A stretch of DNA of 64,000 nt from Chryseobacterium indologenes (GCA_016025055.1 CP065590.1:3348001-3412000), one strand, 5' to 3'; shown: positions 46,258 to 56,014, counted from the first letter of the stretch. The notes: generated by a model not told the origin, from the letters alone. Program-made: numbers and translations.

Positions 46258-46535
46258 GTTGTAATGATTTTATTGATTTGTTTTAATATTTGTACCTGGT
46301 AAATATAGAAAAATATATTATACATTAAGATAAATGTTGTTTTTTTATTATTATGACTGGTTTTATTGTCGTTAAAAGCGTTTTTTAGCCCTGTATTTTT
46401 AATTGAAACGAGGATAATTATTATGTTTCGCCTTCCAAAATATGCTTTTATATCCATAAAGCTTGGAGTCATTTTAGATAAAAACTAGTATTAGGAATAG
46501 TTTTTGGAGTAAATTGCACTTACTATTGACACACT
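46258..46535. other. Intergenic region upstream of two genes
   Basis: 278 bases between the divergent Cys-rich peptide gene and the ABC1-kinase gene. AT-rich, with no clear full promoter; a TATATTTA on the minus strand near 46305 is close to the -7 consensus. Confidence 0.4.
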
Positions 46536-48184
46536 ATGTTTGATAAACAGCAAAGAAAACTGAAAAGATCAGCCCGTTTGATTTCCGTATTAAGTAAATA
46601 TGGATTTAAAGATCTGCTGGCAAGAATGAATGGAGGAAATAAACAAGAAGAAACCTCCGGAAATTCAGATGAAGTCATTTCAAAAGGCACCGTTTACGAA
46701 AGAATCAGACTGGTTTTGGAAGAATTGGGCCCCACCTTCGTAAAACTCGGGCAGTCGTTCAGTAACAGAGAAGATCTGCTGCCTCCGGAATTGATTCAGG
46801 AGCTGCAGAAACTACAGGATAATGTAGAAACTGTAGATATGAATGTAGAAGAAGCCTTGGAAAACGAATTCAATATTTCCGTTAAAGATTATTTTCAGGA
46901 AATCCAAAAAGAGCCTCTGGCCACCGCTTCCATTGCCCAGGTGTATAAAGCTGTTTTAAAAGATGGAAGTCCGGTGATCCTGAAACTTAGGAAACCCGAT
47001 GTACAATCAGTCATTGAGGATGATTTGTTGCTCATCAAAGATCTTGAAAAGCTTGTGTCAACTTATTCTGAGATAGGTGAAAAACTGAATCTTAAACAGG
47101 CTATTTCTACTTTCGAAAAATCATTACTGGAGGAAGTTTCGTTGATTAACGAGAGAAATAATATTCAGCAGTTTCGTCTTAATTTTAAAAATAATAAAGA
47201 AACTTACGTTCCGAAAGTGTACGAAGAGCTTTCCAACAATAATATTCTTTGTATGGAATTCATCGACGGAATCAAAGTGACCGATAAAAGTATCCTGCTG
47301 GCCAATAACATTGATCCTGTAAAGGTTTCTGAAGTAGGGCTGAGGTTGTTTGTATCGCAGATTTTAGATTACGGCTTTTTTCACGCAGATCCGCATGCCG
47401 GAAATATCCTTGTAAAAAAGATGGGAAGGTAGTTTTTATAGACTTCGGAGCGGTAGGGAAAATTCAGCCCAACGATAAAGAAATTCTAGAAAACCTGATC
47501 GTAAGCTTTGTCGCTAAAAATCCTCACAAAATTGTACGTTATCTGAAAAAAATGGCCGTCAGTTATGAAATTCCTGATGAAAAAAGATTTGAAAATGACG
47601 TAGAAGAAGTCTTAAATTTCGTTCACAGTTCCTCATTGCAGGATATTAACGTACAGGTTATTATCAACAAGATGAAAGACATACTGAAGGAAAACAGATT
47701 GTATATGCCTGATTATTTCTATCTTCTTTTCAAAGGAATCAGCCTGATCGAAGGAGTCGGGAGAAATATTAATCCTGATCTTGATATTGTAAAAAGCCTG
47801 AATCCATATACCCGAAAGATTTTTACCAAAAAAATCAACCCGAAAAATATTTTGAAAACCGGCGTTGACAGGATGATGAATTTCACGGATAATGTTGATG
47901 AAATACCAAGGGAATTGCGCTCCGTTCTGCAGAAACTGGACGAAAATAAATTCACGGTCTCGAGTGAAATCAAAAATATTGAAAAAACGAACCAGCTCAT
48001 CAAGTCAAGTGTTATCAACCTGATTCTGGCCATGGTACTGGGGGCGAATATTATTGCGACAGCCATTGTATTTTCCTCAGAATCGGGACCAAGGATAGGA
48101 GAGTTGTCTCTTGTGGCTGTTTTAGGATTTGTTTTTTCACTTATCCTGGTATTGATCCTGTTGTTGAGAGTGACAAGAAAATAG
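46536..48184 (+). CDS. ABC1/UbiB-family atypical protein kinase (frameshifted at an A run)
   Basis: About 549 residues when repaired. ABC1 kinase motifs: the KxGQ region FVKLGQSFSNREDLLPPELIQELQKLQD, the Ala-rich loop ATASIAQVYKAVLKDG, the Lys of VILKLRKPDV, the catalytic-loop part ILDYGFFHADPHAGNILV and the DFG-equivalent IDFGAVGKI. As written the frame ends at 47432 after ILVKKMGR. One extra A in the A6 run at 47414-47419 gives ILVKKDGKVVFIDFGAVG and leads into the second part to 48184. Two C-terminal membrane helices anchor it (VINLILAMVLGANIIATAIVF; LSLVAVLGFVFSLILVLILLL). Implicated in ubiquinone/menaquinone-type lipid metabolism; Bacteroidota role unknown. Confidence 0.9.
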
Positions 48185-48333
48185 GAAAGGGAAGGAAAAT
48201 TGAAATTGAGAATGGAGAATTGCATGTTGCATGCTATAATTTTTTATCCGGGTAATTAGCCTATTATCTATATCTTTATATATTGGCTTTCGGAGGATTC
48301 CGGCCGTTGAAAACTTTTAAAACAAAAATAACA

Positions 48334-48844
48334 ATGAAAATATCAATTATGCTTGCTCTGTTGTGCTGTAGTTCATTGACATGGGCTCAGGAAAAAAAAA
48401 GCAGAGAATGTCTCAGGAGATTTTGACGGAAACGGAACAAAAGAATATGCTTATACAAAAGTAAGTGATTGCACCGATGAGTGTGATGGCAAGTGTGAAA
48501 CCACGGTCTATTTTAGTGATAAAAAAATAAAACCATTCGTTGTTTCTCCTGCTTACGACGGAACTTTATACAATCTTGGAGATCTTAACGGTGACGGAAA
48601 AGACGAAATCGGCGTCTATCCCGGATGGTGTACAAGCTGCTGGCGCGGTTTTCTCGTTTATACATCATCTAAGACAGGGTGGAAGCTTTTGGTTCCTTCT
48701 ATAAGCACCCATTGTAACCAGTGGGAAGCAGATCAATTCCCTATTAAAAAAGATCCTAAAATAAAAGGAAATGTAATCATCACCTCAAGCGAGTGGAAGG
48801 ATGATGATATTAAAATAAGCAGCAAAAGCGTTAAGGTTAATTGA
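48334..48844 (+). CDS. Secreted FG-GAP/VCBS-like calcium-repeat protein (frameshifted)
   Basis: 169 residues when repaired. Signal peptide MKISIMLALLCCSSLTWAQ. As written the frame ends early. Removing one A from the A9 run at 48392-48400 gives EKKAENVSGDFDGNGTKEYAYTKVSDC. Two EF-loop-like repeats GDFDGNGTKEYA and GDLNGDGKDEIGVYPG (D-x-[DN]-G-[DN]-G pattern) and paired Cys residues (DCTDECDGKC; GWCTSCW) are present. Predicted extracellular or periplasmic. No enzyme motif. It sits between the kinase and the helicase genes with short repeats on both sides. Confidence 0.75.
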
Positions 48845-48893
48845 GAATTGAGAATTGAAAATGGAGAATTGAGAATTGAGAATTGGAAATTGC
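48845..48893. repeat. Short tandem GAGAATT-type repeat
   Basis: Several imperfect copies of gagaattga in a row after the stop codon at 48842-48844. Related words also occur near 48203 and 34147. Confidence 0.6.
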
Positions 48894-48939
48894 CTCTTAT
48901 AACCTTTAATTCCTGAAAAGGACTACCTTTTCACTTCCA

Positions 48940-48971
48940 TTTTCCATTATACATATTAATACCTATCTTTG
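48940..48971 (+). promoter_or_regulatory. Promoter of the DEAD-box helicase gene (leaderless)
   Basis: TTTT at 48940-48943, 20-base spacer, TATCTTTG at 48964-48971, then the ATG at 48976 only four bases downstream. Confidence 0.7.
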
Positions 48972-48975
48972 CAAA

Positions 48976-50328
48976 ATGGAAAAACTCACTTTTGCAGATT
49001 TTGACCTGCCGGTTAAAATTCTTGATGTTTTAGCGGACCTGGAATTATTTGAACCCACACCTATTCAGGAAAAAAGCTTGAAGCCTATTCTTTCCGGAAG
49101 AGATATCATGGGAATCGCACAGACCGGGACCGGAAAAACATTAGCATACCTTTTACCCGTTCTTAAAACATGGAAATACAGTAAAACAGGAAACCCAACT
49201 GTTCTTGTACTTGTTCCTACAAGAGAATTGGTAGTACAGGTCGCTGAAATTCTTGAGAAACTAACAGAAAATATTACTGCAAGAGTAATCGGAATATACG
49301 GAGGAAAAAATATCAATACCCAGAAATTGTTGTTCAATGACGGATGTGATATCCTGGTGGGAACTCCGGGAAGAGTAATGGATCTTGCCATTGATAATGC
49401 AATTTCCCTGAAAGAAGTTCAGAAACTGATCATCGATGAATTTGATGAGATGCTTAATTTAGGTTTCAGACCACAGTTAAGCCACATTTTTGAAATGATG
49501 AAGGAGAAGAGACAGAATATCCTGTTCTCTGCAACAATGACGGAAGCTGTGGATGAAATGCTTGATGTATACTTTGCCAATCCGATTGAAATTTCATTGG
49601 CAAAATCCGGAACTCCACTTGAAAAAATAGAACAGACAGGGTATAAGGTAGAGAATTTTAATACTAAAATCAACCTTCTTGAACATTTGCTGAAGAGCAA
49701 TGAAGATATGTCTAAGGTCTTGATTTTTAATAATAATAAAAAACATGCCGATCTCCTGTTTTCTAAAATTGATGAACTTTTCCCTGATCAGTTTGATGTA
49801 ATTCACTCTAATAAATCTCAGAACTACAGGCTTAAAGCAATGAAGAGATTTGAGAATGAAGAAATCAGAGGATTGATCACTACCGATGTAATGGCCAGAG
49901 GTCTTGATATCTCAGATATTACGCATGTTATCAATTTTGAAACGCCGGATATTCCTGAGCAATACATCCACAGAATTGGTAGAACAGGTAGAGCGGATAA
50001 AGAAGGTAAAGCAGTTACATTTGTTACTAAAAAAGAAGAACCTTTGATTCTTGACATTGAATTGTTAATGGATAAAGAATTAAAATTCCATGACTTCCCG
50101 GAAGGTGTGAAAATAAACCCTGCTAAAATCGCTTCTGAGAAAGATGAAGTAGTGATGAAAAACCCGGCACAGGTTAAGCTTAATGAAGGAGGAGGAGCTT
50201 TCCACGAGAAAAAGGCTAAAAATACAAAAGAAAACTGGGGCGGGCCATCGAAAAGAAAAGCACCGAAGAAATTTGGAGCCAACAGGGCACAGCAAAAAGC
50301 AATCTCTAAATCCAAGAAAAAGAAATAG
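48976..50328 (+). CDS. DEAD/DEAH-box ATP-dependent RNA helicase
   Basis: 450 residues. Q motif (FELFEPTPIQEKSLKPILSGRDI), motif I AQTGTGKT (about 49-56), Ia PTRELVVQ, Ib TPGRVMD, motif II is DEFD rather than DEAD, motif III SAT, IV-V region LIFNNNKKH / TTDVMARGLDISDI and VI HRIGRTGRADKEG. The C-terminal tail (about 370-450) is Lys-rich and low complexity (AKNTKENWGGPSKRKAPKKFG), typical for RhlE/DbpA-like cold-shock or ribosome-assembly helicases. The exact target cannot be named. Own promoter. Confidence 0.94.
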   Translation: MEKLTFADFDLPVKILDVLADLELFEPTPIQEKSLKPILSGRDIMGIAQTGTGKTLAYLLPVLKTWKYSKTGNPTVLVLVPTRELVVQVAEILEKLTENITARVIGIYGGKNINTQKLLFNDGCDILVGTPGRVMDLAIDNAISLKEVQKLIIDEFDEMLNLGFRPQLSHIFEMMKEKRQNILFSATMTEAVDEMLDVYFANPIEISLAKSGTPLEKIEQTGYKVENFNTKINLLEHLLKSNEDMSKVLIFNNNKKHADLLFSKIDELFPDQFDVIHSNKSQNYRLKAMKRFENEEIRGLITTDVMARGLDISDITHVINFETPDIPEQYIHRIGRTGRADKEGKAVTFVTKKEEPLILDIELLMDKELKFHDFPEGVKINPAKIASEKDEVVMKNPAQVKLNEGGGAFHEKKAKNTKENWGGPSKRKAPKKFGANRAQQKAISKSKKKK

Positions 50329-50343
50329 TCGTTAACGGCTCTT

Positions 50344-50372
50344 AAAGCAGGAAATAATTTCTGCTTTTTTTG
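50344..50372 (+). terminator. Terminator of the helicase gene
   Basis: aaagcag-gaaa (50344-50354) with tttctgcttt (50358-50367), one bulged base, then ttttgttt. Confidence 0.7.
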
Positions 50373-50419
50373 TTTTAGTGTACGTGTTTGAAAAATAACA
50401 ATTTATAGCTGATTGTGAG

Positions 50420-51265
50420 ATGGGCAGATATTTTTTTATCATTTTTCTTATTGCATTCGGAAACAAAGGCTTTGGACAGAACGAAGCTTTAAAAGTGAAT
50501 CATATTTATTTTGTACTGGATTCTGTTTCGTATAACGAAATCAGGGGAAGTAAACAATTAGCAAAATGGAGCAGCCTGGATAAAGGACTTCCTGATTTTC
50601 TGCCGATAAACCAGCAAAGTACTACATTATATTTGCGTGGAAAATCGACATATATTGAAGTCATGGGACCCGATAACAGATTCGGGGAAAAAGTAGGTTC
50701 TGTAGGAATTGGCTTTTCCTGGGATACGTCGGGAACATTTTCTGATGATATTGGAAAAAAATTAAAAAACAATAACCTTGTATTCAGCAAAAATAATGCA
50801 ATGTGGAATTTTGCGGGGATAGAAGTACTATGGTATTCTGCATACTCTACAGCTTTAGAGGGAAGTATTGCCACGTGGTATGCTTTCTATAACCAGGAAT
50901 TTTTAACCCGGTTATACCATAAAAAGTATGAGTTTTTTACAAGGGAAGCTTTTTTGGAAAAAATATTTGATCAGAAAAGAGAGATTACCGATCTCTCAGC
51001 CATCGTTCTTAACTGTAATACTGAAGATTACGATAAGCTGACGAAAGAACTGGATAGCTTTGGAATCATACCCGCCACCAAACATAAAGATTCTGTTGTT
51101 TTTCAGATATATTCAGTCCGGATTACGATTATTCTGACCCCCAATAAAACATCCGGTATAAAAGAGCTGAGGCTAAAAACAAAAAATAAATTGAATAAAA
51201 GCTTCAAATTGGGAAAAGTAAACTTCATGAATGATGGCAAAGAGCTGATAATGACATTTAATTGA
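50420..51265 (+). CDS. Secreted protein, glyoxalase-like fold (DUF5829-like)
   Basis: 281 residues with a signal peptide (MGRYFFIIFLIAFGNKGFGQ). The start of the mature part, VNHIYFVLDSVSYNEIRGSKQLAKW, together with TTLYLRGKSTYIEVMGPDNRFGEKVGSVGIGF, has the pattern of the DUF5829/glyoxalase-like group, an alpha/beta fold related to dioxygenase-like proteins. The metal-type residues are H-x-Y and E-V-M-G. I am fairly sure of the fold class and not of a function. Monocistronic, ending in a bidirectional terminator shared with the GDSL hydrolase. Confidence 0.65.
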   Translation: MGRYFFIIFLIAFGNKGFGQNEALKVNHIYFVLDSVSYNEIRGSKQLAKWSSLDKGLPDFLPINQQSTTLYLRGKSTYIEVMGPDNRFGEKVGSVGIGFSWDTSGTFSDDIGKKLKNNNLVFSKNNAMWNFAGIEVLWYSAYSTALEGSIATWYAFYNQEFLTRLYHKKYEFFTREAFLEKIFDQKREITDLSAIVLNCNTEDYDKLTKELDSFGIIPATKHKDSVVFQIYSVRITIILTPNKTSGIKELRLKTKNKLNKSFKLGKVNFMNDGKELIMTFN

Positions 51266-51297
51266 GCTTATCATCAAAAACCTTTTAAATAGCTTGT

Positions 51298-51333
51298 AAA
51301 AATAGAGCCCTCCAGGTGAGGGCTCTATGCTAT
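51298..51333. terminator. Bidirectional terminator
   Basis: Perfect 11-bp stem atagagccctc (51302-51312) with gagggctctat (51318-51328) between the convergent genes at 50420 and 51330, with A-rich left and T-rich right flanks. Confidence 0.85.
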
Positions 51334-51986
51334 TTCAAATAAGGATAGATTACTTTTGCCCATATTGTATAACCCTCGGGCGTCAAATGGAGCATATCAT
51401 CCAGGAAAATATCTTTTCTTACATTCCCATGGGAATCTTCCATTGCCTTGGTGACATCAATAAATTTTGACCTCGGTTGTTTTTTCATAAAAGCGGCAAT
51501 TTTTTTATTGGCTTCTTTCATTTGTGGCCAAAGGACTTCTCTGCTCGGGGAAAATTTTATTGAAATATAATCCACCTCAATCATAGGAAATTTTTCACGT
51601 ACTTTTTTATAGAACGTTATATAACGGTTGACCACTTCATCTGCCTTTAATTCGTGATTGTCTGCAAAATCATTATCTCCGCAATAAATAATAATTTGTT
51701 TAGGTTGATAAGGGCTTAGCAGATCCTCTGCAAAATCATTAAGATCTGTTAATCTTGAGCCTCCAAACCCCCTGTTGATAATTGTTTTATCCGGGAAGTA
51801 AGCGGCAACATCAGTCCATTTCGTAAAAGAGGAACTTCCTAAGAGGAGAATAGCATTTTTGGGAGGTGGATTTTGTTGGTTTTCCTTTTTGAAATTTTGG
51901 ATGTCTTGCCAGAACATTGGTTTTTGTTCCTGCGAAAAGGCAATACTAAAACACAGCAGTAGAAATGCTGACAGAATCTTCTTCAT
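51330..51986 (-). CDS. SGNH/GDSL-family secreted hydrolase
   Basis: 218 residues starting MKKILSAFLLLCFSIAFSQEQ (the upstream ATG at 52037 would add 17 residues that are not signal-like). SGNH blocks: block I ILLLGSSSFTKW (Ser nucleophile), block II RGFGGS (Gly), block III CGDNDF (Asn; GxND) and block V DDMLHLTPEGY (Asp-His). This makes it a secreted esterase or acyl/acetyl esterase of the YpfH/GDSL-like "GSSSF" subgroup common in Bacteroidota. The substrate (often acetylated polysaccharide) is inferred. Convergent with the preceding gene. Confidence 0.92.
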   Translation of the reverse strand: MKKILSAFLLLCFSIAFSQEQKPMFWQDIQNFKKENQQNPPPKNAILLLGSSSFTKWTDVAAYFPDKTIINRGFGGSRLTDLNDFAEDLLSPYQPKQIIIYCGDNDFADNHELKADEVVNRYITFYKKVREKFPMIEVDYISIKFSPSREVLWPQMKEANKKIAAFMKKQPRSKFIDVTKAMEDSHGNVRKDIFLDDMLHLTPEGYTIWAKVIYPYLK

Positions 51987-52020
51987 TATTTTCAGATTTA
52001 AAATTGAAAGTAAAAGTAAT

Positions 52021-52045
52021 AAAAAACTCCCGATCAACGGGAGTT
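52021..52045 (-). terminator. Terminator of the lipoprotein gene
   Basis: aaactcccg (52023-52031) with cgggagttt (52037-52045), loop ATCAA; on the minus strand followed by the T run complementary to 52021-52024. Same arm sequence as the terminator at 972-1011. Confidence 0.75.
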
Positions 52046-52051
52046 TAGTAT

Positions 52052-52512
52052 TTATCTTTTGTAGGTAATATAGGTTACGTCGGGAATTTTATCACCGTCC
52101 TGGTCGTAGTTCCCAAACTGCTGGGCTACTCTCAGGTCACGACTCGTAAGAATATCGACTTTGAAATTTCGATTATCATCATTGTCAAATTTGATACCCA
52201 GAATTTTGGCGTCTGCATCATACGTATATTTTCCTTCATTTTTTTGAGACATTTTACAGTCCGCTCCGGTTCCTGTAAATGCTGTATAGCTTACATAAAA
52301 ATCAGTTCTGAAAAAAGAGTATTTTTCGTAGAACATCCGCTAGGAGTAGAAGAAGAAAGTACTGTTTTATTATCTTTTCCGGAAATAACCTCTGTCTTCA
52401 CTTCTTTCCAATCTCCTTTCATCATATCCATTTCGTAAGCCTGAAGATCATCGTCTTTACAAGAAGTAAGTGCCAAAGCTGAAAAGGTAAATAAAAGTAG
52501 CTGTTTTTTCAT
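52052..52512 (-). CDS. Lipocalin-like lipoprotein (frameshifted at an A run)
   Basis: About 153 residues when repaired, starting at ATG 52512 (MKKQLLLFTFSALALTSC; Cys is the lipobox). As written the frame ends after ...KNTLFSELIFM at 52291. One extra A in the A6 run at 52311-52316 (plus strand) gives KNTLFFRTDFYVSYTAFTGTGADC, and it continues to 52052. The domain (DWKEVKTEVISGKD...KNEGKYTYDADAKILGIKFDNDD) resembles the lipocalin-like family of small Bacteroidota lipoproteins. The start at 52512 is supported by a TAAATTTG box ending just upstream (52518-52525), which predicts a leaderless mRNA. Confidence 0.75.
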
Positions 52513-52670
52513 TTTCACAAATTTAAGAATATGCTAAAATATAAATAAATTTGAAATATCTGCAATGAAATTGAGCTTTTTTAAACGAATGTTTATAAAT
52601 AACAGGATTTAAGGTGCCATATTTAAACGGTGAACTCCTGTTTTTAACTTTCAACTTGTTATTTTACCCT

Positions 52671-53834
52671 TTAATAGCTCATCTCCACAATTTTGTAAGC
52701 ATCCTGAGGAGTCAGCTTTCTGTACTCTCCGAGACCCAGCCAGTTTCTGTCTGTAAAGGCTTTTTCTACCCTTTCCGCAGTACCGTTATACTCTTCCGTG
52801 TATTCTGAAAGTTTAGTTTTTATATGCAGACTGTGGAAGAATTCCTCAAGCTTTTTAATTCCTGCTTCGGCTTTTTCTTCTACTGTTCCCTCTTTAATTC
52901 CCCATACTCTCTCAGCGTATTGCGCCAGTTTCCCTTTTTTATCTTCAAAATTGTAACGGTAATGGGAAGGAGCGATGATGGCTAATGTTCTCGCATGGTC
53001 AATTCCAAAATAAGCCGTTAATTCATGTCCCATGGCGTGTACTGCCCAATCGGTGATAACCCCTTTCTGGATAAGCCCGTTCAAAGCCATTGTACAACAC
53101 CACATAAAATTTCCTGCAGCATCATAATTGAAATCATCGGCCAGCACTTTCGGAGCGGTTTCCTGAAGACTGATCAAAATACTTTCTGCAATCCTTTCCT
53201 GAAGATCTGCTGAAGACGGAGCTGTCATATATTGTTCCAAGACATGCGTGTAAGCATCAGTAATACCATTGACAATCTGGTTTTTAGGAATAGACCTGAT
53301 CACTTCCGGATCCAGAACAGAGAATTGAGGAAAAAGTCCCGGACCGCCTGAAGAAAGTTTTTCATTGGTTTCTCTCCTTGAAATCACATATCCCGAATTC
53401 ATTTCCGAGCCGGTTGCCGGTAGGGTTAAGATGCTTCCGAACGGCATTCCTTGTCCTTCAAAAGTTCTTACCTGTTTTCTCAGGATATCCCAGGGCTCAC
53501 CATCGTAATTGGCCGCTGCAGAGATGAATTTAGTTCCGTCGATTACCGATCCGCCTCCCACAGCAAGAAGATAAGTGATGTTTTTTTCTTTGATGAAATC
53601 CAAAGCATTGATTAAAACTTCGTACTCAGGATTGGCAGGAACTCCGCCAAATTCGTACAACTCATGATCTTTCAAAGCATCCTTCACCTGATCATAAACA
53701 CCATTGCTTTTGATACTTCCTCCGCCATAGATCATTAATATTTTAGCATCTTTAGGAATTTCTTTGGAAATTTTTGCAATTTCACCCTTCCCGAAAAGTA
53801 TTTTTGTTGGATTTTTAAACTCGAAATTAAGCAT
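52671..53834 (-). CDS. Iron-containing (YqhD-type) alcohol/aldehyde dehydrogenase
   Basis: 387 residues. Iron-containing ADH family III. NADPH-binding GGGSIKSNGVYDQV, then AVGGGSVIDGTKFI, and metal ligands in GITDAYTHVLEQY (D and H) and in WAVHAMGHELTAYFGIDHARTLAII (H and H). Closest type is YqhD/BdhA (broad-range NADPH-dependent aldehyde reductase), judged by NSGYVISRRET and the metal block. Upstream on the minus strand a TACATTTG box lies 23 bases before the start. Confidence 0.93.
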   Translation of the reverse strand: MLNFEFKNPTKILFGKGEIAKISKEIPKDAKILMIYGGGSIKSNGVYDQVKDALKDHELYEFGGVPANPEYEVLINALDFIKEKNITYLLAVGGGSVIDGTKFISAAANYDGEPWDILRKQVRTFEGQGMPFGSILTLPATGSEMNSGYVISRRETNEKLSSGGPGLFPQFSVLDPEVIRSIPKNQIVNGITDAYTHVLEQYMTAPSSADLQERIAESILISLQETAPKVLADDFNYDAAGNFMWCCTMALNGLIQKGVITDWAVHAMGHELTAYFGIDHARTLAIIAPSHYRYNFEDKKGKLAQYAERVWGIKEGTVEEKAEAGIKKLEEFFHSLHIKTKLSEYTEEYNGTAERVEKAFTDRNWLGLGEYRKLTPQDAYKIVEMSY

Positions 53835-53856
53835 TGTTCTTAAATTTATTTTAATT

Positions 53857-53864
53857 CAAATGTA
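53857..53864 (-). promoter_or_regulatory. -7 box TACATTTG of the alcohol dehydrogenase gene
   Basis: Plus-strand CAAATGTA reads TACATTTG on the minus strand, with the start at 53834. Confidence 0.5.
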
Positions 53865-53997
53865 CGGAATGAAAAAGGAAAATTGAGTTAATGAAATTTT
53901 AAAATTCCTATTGCCGGATTTAATGAAAGCTATTACGTATTCCTGATAAAAATTAAAAATAATTATGTAGCCCCAATGATTCCGGATTATCTGATAT

Positions 53998-54405
53998 TTA
54001 GCCTTCCGAAAGATAAGATTTTGCTCTTTTGATAAAACTTTCCTTATCTTTTTTAATATTATCCAGCAGCTCTTTTTTGTCATCAGGAATCGTAAGGTAT
54101 TTATCACCCCAAAGATTGATCTCAACGATCAGAGGAACCAGGTCGATACCCTTTTCTGTAAGGTGATACAGAATCTTCAGTTTATTATCAGGATGATCTT
54201 TTTTGGTAATAATGCCATTTTCCAGGAGATGCTGAAGTCGGGAGGCCAGAATATTGGAGGCTATTTTTTCATCCGCTTTCTGAAGTTCCCCATACGTACA
54301 TTCTTTTTTAATCATCAGATCCCGGATGATTAATAATGACCATTTATCTCCCCATATTTCGAGGGAGCAGCTTATAGGACAATCGGATCTTTTCTTACTC
54401 ATCAT
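53998..54405 (-). CDS. HxlR-family transcriptional regulator
   Basis: 135 residues. HxlR winged helix: CPISCSLEIWGDKWSLLIIRDLM (the C-P-x-x-x-x-x...GxKW-x-L-L-I-L signature), then TYGELQKADEKIASNILASRLQHLLENGIITKKDHPDNKLKILYHLTEKG. Many HxlR proteins sense redox or aldehydes through the Cys of the first motif. It is divergent from the lpd gene with 96 bases between, and the alcohol dehydrogenase follows on the same strand. Role in regulating one or both neighbours is inference supported by an operator-like dyad. Confidence 0.93.
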   Translation of the reverse strand: MMSKKRSDCPISCSLEIWGDKWSLLIIRDLMIKKECTYGELQKADEKIASNILASRLQHLLENGIITKKDHPDNKLKILYHLTEKGIDLVPLIVEINLWGDKYLTIPDDKKELLDNIKKDKESFIKRAKSYLSEG

Positions 54406-54421
54406 GTTAATATTGAAATAA

Positions 54422-54472
54422 TACTTGCAAATTGAAAGTGTTTATTTTAAATTTGCTTTTATTTTGCAAGTA
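54422..54472. promoter_or_regulatory. Inverted-repeat operator between hxlR and lpd
   Basis: tacttgcaaa (54422-54431) is repeated inverted as tttgcaagta (54463-54472), a perfect 10-base match, with partial extension (tt/aa). Placed in the middle of the divergent promoter region. Confidence 0.7.
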
Positions 54473-54501
54473 AAATTAATCATTAAAAATTAATAAATCA
54501 A

Positions 54502-55904
54502 ATGGAAAATTATGATATTGCCGTCATCGGTTCAGGTCCCGGCGGATACGTAGCTGCAATAAGAAGTGCACAGCTCGGATACAAAACCGTGATCATTGAA
54601 AAATACGATACCCTTGGAGGAACCTGCACCAATGTAGGTTGTATTCCCACAAAAGCTTTACTGGACAGTACGCATCATTATGCCGAAGCTCATCATACGT
54701 TTGCTGAGCACGGAATTAGACTGGACGAAATACGTCTCGACTTTTCCCAGATGTACAAAAGGAAATCAGATGTCGTTTCAAAAAATACCGATGGCCTTAC
54801 TTTTTTAATGAGTAAAAATAAGATTACCCGCCTGAAAGGAACGGCTGGTTTTATCAATAATTCAACCATACGAATACAAAGTGAAAATGAAACGGTAGAG
54901 CTTACCGCTAAAAATTACATTATAGCTACAGGGTCAAAACCGTCAACTATTCCCGGCGTACAGATAGATAAAAAAGAATCATTACTTCCACGGAAGCTCT
55001 TTCTTTAGATGAAAAGCCAACATCTATGGTAATTATCGGCGGCGGAGTCATAGGGGTGGAAATGGCTTCTATTTTCAACAGAATCGGTACCCGGGTAACT
55101 ATACTTGAATATGCAGATCATTTGATTGCCACTATGGATCATGAATTAGGAAAAAGTCTTCATAAAATTCTGAAAAAGGAAGGGATTGATATCCGTTTGA
55201 ACCACGCAGTCTATAAAACCGAAAGTTCGGAGTCCGGAACTAAAGTCTTTTTTAAAGATAAAAATGGTGCAGATAATGAGCTGGCAGCTGATTACATTTT
55301 GGTTGCCGTGGGAAGAAGTCCGTACGTAAAAGGCCTCGGACTTGAAAATACAGGGGTAGAGCTCGACAGTCGGGGATTTATTAAAGTGAACGAAAGCAAT
55401 CGTACGGCTGTATCTCATATTTACGCCATCGGCGATGTGACCGGTGGAGCTATGTTGGCCCATAAAGCGGAAGAAGAAGGCGTTTTTGTAGCGGAAACTA
55501 TTAATGGTCAGACCAAGCATTCTATTCATTACAATCGTATTCCTTCAGTAGTGTACACCTGGCCTGAAGTAGCTTCTGTAGGGTATACGGAAGAGCATCT
55601 GAAAAATAATAATATCCCTTACCAGGTAGGAAAGTTTCCTTTCTCAGCGAGCGCACGGGCGCGGGCTGCCATGGATACGGAGGGATTTGCCAAAGTATTG
55701 GTTGATCCTAAATATGGTGAAGTTCTGGGGGTACATATTATCGGGGCCAGGGCCGCAGATCTTATCGCTCAGGGAGTGATTGCCCAGGAGTATGAAGTAA
55801 CTGCTGAAGATATGTTCCGTATCTCCTATGCCCATCCAACTTATTCAGAAACGTTAAAAGAAGCTTATCTGATGGCTTCCGGCCAGGGAGCTGTAAATAT
55901 ATAG
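54502..55904 (+). CDS. lpdA: Dihydrolipoyl dehydrogenase (E3), frameshifted
   Basis: 467 residues when repaired. FAD-binding IAVIGSGPGGYVAAIRSAQLG, the redox disulfide GGTCTNVGCIPTKALL (C-x4-C), then MVIIGGGVIGVEMASIFNRIGTRVTILE for NAD binding and the C-terminal dimer domain with SYAHPTYSETLKEA (catalytic His). As written the frame ends at 55008. One extra A in the A6 run at 54970-54975 gives IDKKRIITSTEALSLDEKPTSMVII and joins both parts. It is the E3 of 2-oxoacid dehydrogenase complexes, but here it stands alone and divergent from an HxlR gene, so it may serve a redox-responsive role. Confidence 0.93.
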
Positions 55905-56014
55905 CCAAACAATAATATATAGACTTTTTGATTGCTACGGATGCGCGGATTATTTTATTAGTGCATCCGCGGCATTAAAATATAATGAATAAAACTATTC
56001 TTTACATCGGTTTA

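Noticed and set aside
46254..46472. 72-aa minus-strand ORF upstream of the Cys-rich peptide gene
   Set aside because: AT-rich composition with repeated Ile/Lys/Asn, no ribosome-binding site or promoter, and it overlaps the Cys-rich peptide start; not supported.
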